From: a virus
Length of the DNA: 26,097 nt
Reading direction: 5' to 3' (one strand)
Virus record (IMG/VR): IMGVR_UViG_3300030116_002425
Location: 1 to 26,097 of that record
Shown here: positions 21,739-26,097 of the stretch, in pieces
How the letters are laid out: each line of letters begins with the position of its first letter
How positions within the stretch are numbered: the stretch's first letter is position 1
The notes under the pieces: generated by a model
What the model was told of the DNA's origin: nothing
Database searches by the model: none
Seen by the model: only the letters and a program-made list of their open reading frames with translations
Position numbers and translations under genes: made by a program

Positions 21739-23760
21739 TTATGTTGCAATTGCGTAGAAGATGTAGGTGCCATTGTTCGCGCCAACTGGATTCGCTCCAG
21801 TTACAGCAAACCCTGAAGAATAAGGGTCTACATAATCTTGATTAGTAACTTCGGCATCAGTTGTATTAAGAGTCAAGTATGGGTCAAAACCCGAAACAAT
21901 TCCTCTCGTGGTGTCAAAAACAAGCCAATTGTCTGCGGAATCAGCTCTCTTTATCAAAACAAACTTAGCACCACTACTAAACCCGCAGTCAATGTTTTGT
22001 CCAGAGCCTGTCCCAGTATAGGTTCCCACCTTGGATACACCTGCTTTAGTAGCGAAAAGATAGGCTATGTAGTCTTGATTAGCAGCATGAAGGGTTGATT
22101 TAAATGTGGTTGCAGTTGAAGTGTAAGATGAATTTAAAGAAGTAAGAGCATTGTTAGTATTTAATTGACCCTCTAGTAACTGATCGTAAAACAAAACATT
22201 CCAAGCCTGAGTACTGGTTCTAGATTTTATCCATGCCATCTCAACAGGAACACCTAAATTATGATTAATTAAAGTAGAAATTGAACTGGCAGGATAACAA
22301 ACCACATCAAAATAGCCAGGTGCACGCTTCCACATGTGGGCAATAAAATTATCAGAGCTATCTCCGTCATCATCAAAACCATTCATATAGTCCATATCCA
22401 TAGTACTGGTGCTTGCCTCACCGTTTGTGGAACCTGTAAGCAAAGATTTATTAGTAGTTAGCCTAGAAGTAATATACATACCTTCTACGCCTGAACTTGT
22501 GCGGAGACGTTGCATTCCCATGTCAACAGGAAAACCTGATATAAACCTTGGATTATTACTGTTTGGACTTTCATCTGCCTGAAATACACCAGTGGAACTG
22601 GTAGGCTGCGCAAGTGGGCCACGTCTGATTGCCATGTAGATGTAGTCACCTGAACCACCACCACCACCACCTGCTGAACCTACGACTTTAAAACCTGTTG
22701 GTGTTGGAAATGGATTATACTCTGTATTTTCTGCATTATTTAAATTCCAACGTAGTTGATTAGAGTTATCACCTGCACTGGTTACTGGAGTAGGGGTACT
22801 ACGTATTACATCAACAACACTCCAATTACTTGTAGCATCTGTTCTTTTAAACATCATAAACTGAGGTTCAAACCCTAAATTAACCTCGACACCTGATCCA
22901 CTATTTGTATAACTCCCACACTTAATAATATCAGCATCTTGATCTGGCCCAAACCCACCATCATTATTGTTGTGTGCAAATAGGTAGGCTACGTAAGTTG
23001 CGCCATTGGTGTTGACTGTACCATTTGCACCGACTGTAAATTGTGTAGATGTCGGGGCTGTGTCGTTCCAATAACCTGAGTTAGCCGTTTCTGCGTTTGT
23101 AAGATTTAAACGTATATATTTAGTTTCGGGATTTGTTCCGCTATTTAAACCTATATGATAAACCGCCCAATCAGAGGTGTCATCAGTACGCTTTGTAATT
23201 ATCATGCCAGGAACTGAACCTAAGTTATGGCTAATGTTCTGTGCAGAACCTGTACCGCTATACGTCACAATATCAAAAAATTTAGGGGTTTTGCGGAATG
23301 TCCAAGAAACCATATCTCTTGTATTTTCATTCCAACGTGAGTTTGCAGTGCTAAATCCATAACCATTGTTGTTTGCAACAAAACTTATACTATTGTTAAA
23401 AGCTTGTTGGGTACTATTTGATTTTAATTCTTTTAAGTAGTTTGAGTCTGAACTTACGAGTTCATGGTCAGCCACCTCACTACGCATTTTTGTCCATACT
23501 AAACCTCCATTGTCAGCTAAATTTATACCATTAACAAAGGTTCGGGCTGAAGAACTTCCATTCCCAGTATACAAAAAATTGCTGAACACTTCGTCTACAT
23601 CAATAGCCACATTGCCAACCGTGGGCCATTTGTTTTTCTTCTGAAGCTCCATAACTTCATCTAAAGACCACACCCCAGGAGCGGAGGTTGTCTCTAGGTT
23701 ATTAGCAGGCTCAACAGCCGTGGTTCTAATTATATTTGCCTCGTATCGTTTATCCGACAT
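21739..23760 (-). CDS. Tail fibre with repeated DUF7483-like units (673 aa)
   Basis: Receptor-binding or fibre-type protein. After a 55-residue N-terminal part with GVWSLDEVMELQ and WPTVGN (29-50), four units begin at about 161, 278, 483 and 574. Each reads roughly FDIVTYSGTGSAQNISHNLG, then a strand of the form PxMIIxKR, then SDWxVxD and a YxAYLFA strand; a less complete copy is at about 57-92. A glycine run GGGGGGSG (364-371) separates two halves. A similar architecture is common in fibres of marine phages. The ATG overlaps the previous stop as TAATG, with GGAGG nine bases upstream. Tip function is unknown. Confidence 0.75.
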   Translation of the reverse strand: MSDKRYEANIIRTTAVEPANNLETTSAPGVWSLDEVMELQKKNKWPTVGNVAIDVDEVFSNFLYTGNGSSSARTFVNGINLADNGGLVWTKMRSEVADHELVSSDSNYLKELKSNSTQQAFNNSISFVANNNGYGFSTANSRWNENTRDMVSWTFRKTPKFFDIVTYSGTGSAQNISHNLGSVPGMIITKRTDDTSDWAVYHIGLNSGTNPETKYIRLNLTNAETANSGYWNDTAPTSTQFTVGANGTVNTNGATYVAYLFAHNNNDGGFGPDQDADIIKCGSYTNSGSGVEVNLGFEPQFMMFKRTDATSNWSVVDVIRSTPTPVTSAGDNSNQLRWNLNNAENTEYNPFPTPTGFKVVGSAGGGGGGSGDYIYMAIRRGPLAQPTSSTGVFQADESPNSNNPRFISGFPVDMGMQRLRTSSGVEGMYITSRLTTNKSLLTGSTNGEASTSTMDMDYMNGFDDDGDSSDNFIAHMWKRAPGYFDVVCYPASSISTLINHNLGVPVEMAWIKSRTSTQAWNVLFYDQLLEGQLNTNNALTSLNSSYTSTATTFKSTLHAANQDYIAYLFATKAGVSKVGTYTGTGSGQNIDCGFSSGAKFVLIKRADSADNWLVFDTTRGIVSGFDPYLTLNTTDAEVTNQDYVDPYSSGFAVTGANPVGANNGTYIFYAIAT
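21742..23592 (-). repeat. DUF7483-like repeat units in the 673-codon fibre gene
   Basis: Four clear protein-level units start near codons 161, 278, 483 and 574, and a partial one near codon 57. They share NLG or GF followed by a basic xKR strand and a SDW/SNW/QAW/DNW motif. DNA identity is low, so they have diverged under selection or were recombined long ago. Confidence 0.6.
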
Positions 23761-23777
23761 TATTGAAGTCCTCCGTG
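23758..23777 (-). promoter_or_regulatory. Ribosome binding site embedded in HGGL codons; matches 24711-24730
   Basis: The codons for the HGG of the terminal HGGLQ also supply the GGAGG ribosome binding site for the next gene, followed by TAATG. The same 20-base junction occurs at 24711-24730 with only two differences. It decides both downstream starts and could serve as a short homology for gene exchange. Confidence 0.7.
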
Positions 23778-24713
23778 CGCAGTAGAACCACCTTGCCCCA
23801 TAGCGGATTTACTCGCTGTTAGGTCTCCAAAATCAGATGCATTCCCTGTGCTTGCGATGGTTATAAAGTCTATTACGTTAACGTATGTGCTTGCTGCCGT
23901 TTGACCCGCAGCAAATATCGCTCGTAAAGTACCTGCTGCGCCAGAAGGATCTCTTTTGGCTGCGGTTAAATCGCCAAAGTCAGTGGCATTTCCAGTTGAT
24001 GCTATCGTTATGTAATCAATAACATTTGAATAAGACGGAGGATTTCCCCCACCAATAGTCCCTCTAGTGGAACTAGCTGCACCTGTTGTACTTTTTCGGC
24101 CTTGTGTTAAATCACCGAAATCTGTAGCGTTACCCGTCGAAGCTATAGTCACATACTGTATCGTATTTGCGTAGTCACCAAGCGAGTTTGATTGACCCCC
24201 TGCAACCACTCCCCTTGTTGGGGAAGAAAATCCCGCAGGAAGATCATTAAAGTCAGCTAATAAATCACCGAAGTCTGTGGCGTTACCAGTGCTTGCAATA
24301 GTCACATAATCTATAATATTTGTCGTGTTGCCCCCTGCCCAACAACCTCTTGTAGAACTAGAAAATGATGAAGGACTTTGCCGTCCCGTTGTTAGATCAC
24401 CAAAATCTGTAGCGTTACCTGATGTTGCAAACTCAACATATTCTATCGTATCAGAATTGCTATTAGATGTTGTATTACCTAAAGATTTTACTGCTCTAGT
24501 AACAGAACTACATGCGCTCCCGCGCAAAGACCCTGTAGTCAAATCACCGAAATCTGTAGCATTGCCTAATGTTGTAATAATCACTTGATCTATTGGAGCT
24601 ATTCTTACACCAGTATAGCCACCGAAAAACAAAGCATTTTCAGGGCCTGTAGGCCAATCTGAAACATTCTGCATCTGAACTGTGAGCGACCATACACCTT
24701 GATAATTTGGCAT
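23760..24713 (-). CDS. Tail fibre protein with six GNATDFGD repeats (317 aa)
   Basis: A fibre-type protein. The N-terminal 28 residues (QGVWSLTVQMQ, DWPTG) share a pattern with the start of the next fibre. Six repeats follow, the GNATDFGD motif starting at residues 50, 99, 143, 194, 241 and 290, spaced 44 to 51. Each has the form YITIASTGNATDFGDLT, then a basic turn, SSTRG and a GGG turn. Spacing and strand pattern suit a six-bladed beta-propeller or Kelch-like ring. It ends HGGLQ. The ATG overlaps the previous stop as TAATG, with GGAGG nine bases upstream. A role in receptor or glycan binding is inferred. Confidence 0.72.
   Translation of the reverse strand: MPNYQGVWSLTVQMQNVSDWPTGPENALFFGGYTGVRIAPIDQVIITTLGNATDFGDLTTGSLRGSACSSVTRAVKSLGNTTSNSNSDTIEYVEFATSGNATDFGDLTTGRQSPSSFSSSTRGCWAGGNTTNIIDYVTIASTGNATDFGDLLADFNDLPAGFSSPTRGVVAGGQSNSLGDYANTIQYVTIASTGNATDFGDLTQGRKSTTGAASSTRGTIGGGNPPSYSNVIDYITIASTGNATDFGDLTAAKRDPSGAAGTLRAIFAAGQTAASTYVNVIDFITIASTGNASDFGDLTASKSAMGQGGSTAHGGLQ
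23814..24593 (-). repeat. Six propeller-like repeats in the 317-codon gene
   Basis: Units of 44-51 codons centred on GNATDFGD cover about 260 residues. The last four are the most alike (IASTGNATDFGD or IASTGNASDFGD), implying recent expansion or gene conversion. Confidence 0.75.
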
Positions 24714-25885
24714 TATGAAAGTCCTCCGTGTCCCGCAGACGTTCCATATTGTGCACTTGTCTGACTAGAATAATAGTCAGCCCAAGTAGAACTGTTGCCT
24801 GTTGATGAAATAGTCACATACTGTATTCCATTTCCACCACCAAAACTACTACTATAAAAGAAAGCATTTGTTGAGTTTGCTGCTGCACCTAATGAACTAG
24901 CGTTGGTGGATAAATCACCAAAATCTGTGGCATTTCCTGTGGAGGCTATAGTAATGTAACTAATTTCATTAGTAGCACTTGATATGATGCCTCCTCCCAA
25001 CACACCCCTAGTGCTATTAGAACATCCTGCGAGTGCTCTTATGGTACTTAAAGTATTTCCAAAGTCTGTAGCGTTACCTGTTGAAGCTATAGTGATGTAA
25101 TCAATTACATTAGTATTTGTAAAACCTTGCAAATAACCTGCTGAATGAACACCTCGAGTAGTTGAGTTGATTGACCCTGCACCCCTATATTTTCCAACTG
25201 TTAAATCACCGAAGTCTGTACCGTTACCAGTTGATGCGATTGTTATATAGTCCATGACGTTTATAACTTGGTTTGTATAACCCCCCATAAACACGCCTCT
25301 AGTGTTAGTATTTACCGCACCTCTACCGTATCCATTTGTTGCAGTATCACCAAAATCCTGCCCTGCGCCTCCACTAGAAACCGTCCAATAAGCGATTTCG
25401 TTACTGTCTGAATCGCCACCCGCTTGAACTAAACGAGTTGCATTACATACAGCACAAGGAATATTTACGCTTGAAAGAGTGTCGCCAAAGTCAGTAGCAG
25501 TTCCTGCGGTATCCATATTAAATTTAGCAATATGTGTGTTTCCACCACCTTGAAACATCATTGCAAGCGTAGGTTGAGCAGGGGTAACACTTCCGCTTGC
25601 ATCACTAGGCGCAGAATAACCAAATGCATTGATTGCCCAGACATTAAATGTATAGGCGGTGCCATTAGAAAGACCTGTAACATTAATCGGAGAAGAAGTG
25701 CCAGAAGCACCTATGCCCGTATTTGATTGCGCACGATACCCAGTTATGGCAGAACCACCAACGTCCGTCGGCGCGGTAAATGCAACGCTAACCGAAGCAT
25801 CCCCTGCCGTACCACTAACATCTGTAGGGCTATCTGGTGCATTTAACCCATCTTGACCTATAAAGCCGCCTCTACCTCTAGCCAT
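24713..25885 (-). CDS. Tail fibre protein: FN3 domain plus six propeller-like repeats (390 aa)
   Basis: A fibre-type protein of 390 residues. The N-terminus is MARGRGGFIGQDGLNAPD. A fibronectin type III domain spans about 17-104 (SVSVAFTAPTDVGGSAITGY, then INVTGLSNGTAYTFNVWAIN). Six repeats follow with motif starts at about 128, 173, 220, 270, 317 and 363: GTATDFGD, GAGQDFGD, GNGTDFGD, GNATDFGN, GNATDFGD and a decayed GNSSTWAD. It ends HGGLS, nearly the same as its neighbour. The ATG has AGGAG six to seven bases upstream. The two fibre genes look like products of duplication and domain shuffling. Binding target unknown. Confidence 0.74.
   Translation of the reverse strand: MARGRGGFIGQDGLNAPDSPTDVSGTAGDASVSVAFTAPTDVGGSAITGYRAQSNTGIGASGTSSPINVTGLSNGTAYTFNVWAINAFGYSAPSDASGSVTPAQPTLAMMFQGGGNTHIAKFNMDTAGTATDFGDTLSSVNIPCAVCNATRLVQAGGDSDSNEIAYWTVSSGGAGQDFGDTATNGYGRGAVNTNTRGVFMGGYTNQVINVMDYITIASTGNGTDFGDLTVGKYRGAGSINSTTRGVHSAGYLQGFTNTNVIDYITIASTGNATDFGNTLSTIRALAGCSNSTRGVLGGGIISSATNEISYITIASTGNATDFGDLSTNASSLGAAANSTNAFFYSSSFGGGNGIQYVTISSTGNSSTWADYYSSQTSAQYGTSAGHGGLS
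24770..25573 (-). repeat. Six propeller-like repeats in the 390-codon gene
   Basis: Units of 45-50 codons, homologous to those in the adjacent 317-codon gene. The first two and the last have drifted from the GNATDFGD consensus; the third to fifth keep it (one reads GNATDFGN). Confidence 0.72.
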
Positions 25886-25897
25886 GTGCGACTCCTA

Positions 25898-26097
25898 TTA
25901 GTCGGTGATTTGCTCGTAACTTACAATTACTTCTAAATCGCTTGCTGTACCCGCAGTTGCAGTTATTGAAGTATTTTCTTCAAGGTATATTGCGGTGCTC
26001 TTGTCCAACACAATCAACGATGCATCAGCAGGAACAGATACGGTTGAAACGAGCGAGTATGCTGTGCCCCCGCCTGATGCTGCGCTATGCACATCGA
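25898..26097 (-). CDS. C-terminal fragment of a virion-type protein
   Basis: The frame is open to the right edge, so only the last 66 residues are seen. They are strand-rich with a glycine run (SAASGGGTAYSLV) and regular beta segments (STVSVPADASLIVL, NTSITATAGTASDLEVIVSYEQ). There are no cysteines or catalytic residues. It directly precedes the FN3 fibre gene with a 12-base gap and so belongs to the tail-fibre block. The internal GTG at 26092 is not needed as a start. Confidence 0.55.
   Translation of the reverse strand, partial: DVHSAASGGGTAYSLVSTVSVPADASLIVLDKSTAIYLEENTSITATAGTASDLEVIVSYEQITD

Overview
The window is a contiguous block of a tailed double-stranded DNA phage genome, probably a lytic podovirus of a marine bacterium. 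The phage call rests on a GH19 endolysin next to a 3TM-type holin, a tail assembly chaperone, a run of repeat-rich tail-fibre proteins, large glycine- and alanine-rich internal virion proteins, and a phage replication and recombination module. The marine setting is an inference. It comes from the fibre repeat types, the GVWSL...WPT and FIGQDGLNAPD N-terminal modules, and an overall similarity in style to phages of SAR116, SAR11 and roseobacters. Terminase, portal, major capsid, DNA polymerase and integrase are not in the window. I see no tRNA, rRNA, CRISPR array or insertion sequence.

All genes but one lie on the minus strand, so transcription runs from high to low coordinates. Genes are packed with ATGA, TAATG or 8-base overlaps, and no gap exceeds about 100 bases. 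Reading in that direction: (1) 26097-20026 is the tail-fibre region. It holds a partial virion protein, an FN3 plus six-repeat propeller-like fibre, a second six-repeat fibre, a 673-residue fibre with repeated DUF7483-like units, a tail assembly chaperone, a coiled-coil protein and a small protein. (2) 20017-17272 holds a P22 gp10-like stabilisation or tail protein, a small protein that shares its GVSxxxSVG motif, and a zinc-ribbon protein. (3) 17270-14528 is a membrane and lysis cassette: three small or membrane genes, an EF-hand two-TM protein, the holin, a one-TM protein, a staphylococcal-type nuclease and the GH19 endolysin. (4) 14494-7666 holds internal virion or injection-type proteins, including one of 1017 residues. 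(5) 7454-7669 is the only plus-strand gene, a ribbon-helix-helix DNA-binding protein with its own candidate promoter. (6) 7443-1 is the DNA metabolism module: DUF1064 endonuclease, coiled-coil protein, Sak4-like ATPase, SSB-like protein, SF2 helicase, three small genes, a Cas4/RecB-like nuclease and a toprim primase-helicase that runs off the left edge.

Several genes are shorter than 60 codons and easily missed: 53 and 37 codons in the lysis region, 50 codons after the helicase, and a doubtful 13-codon ORF after the endolysin. Some starts were moved from the longest open frame to the start that has a ribosome binding site or a stop-start overlap. I did not find a clear, wholly new multi-gene system. 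The best leads are the lone ribbon-helix-helix switch at the module border, an inverted repeat overlapping an outward-facing promoter-like sequence at 1944-1981, the lysis cassette carrying a nuclease and an EF-hand membrane protein, and the modular fibre genes whose junctions look built for recombination.
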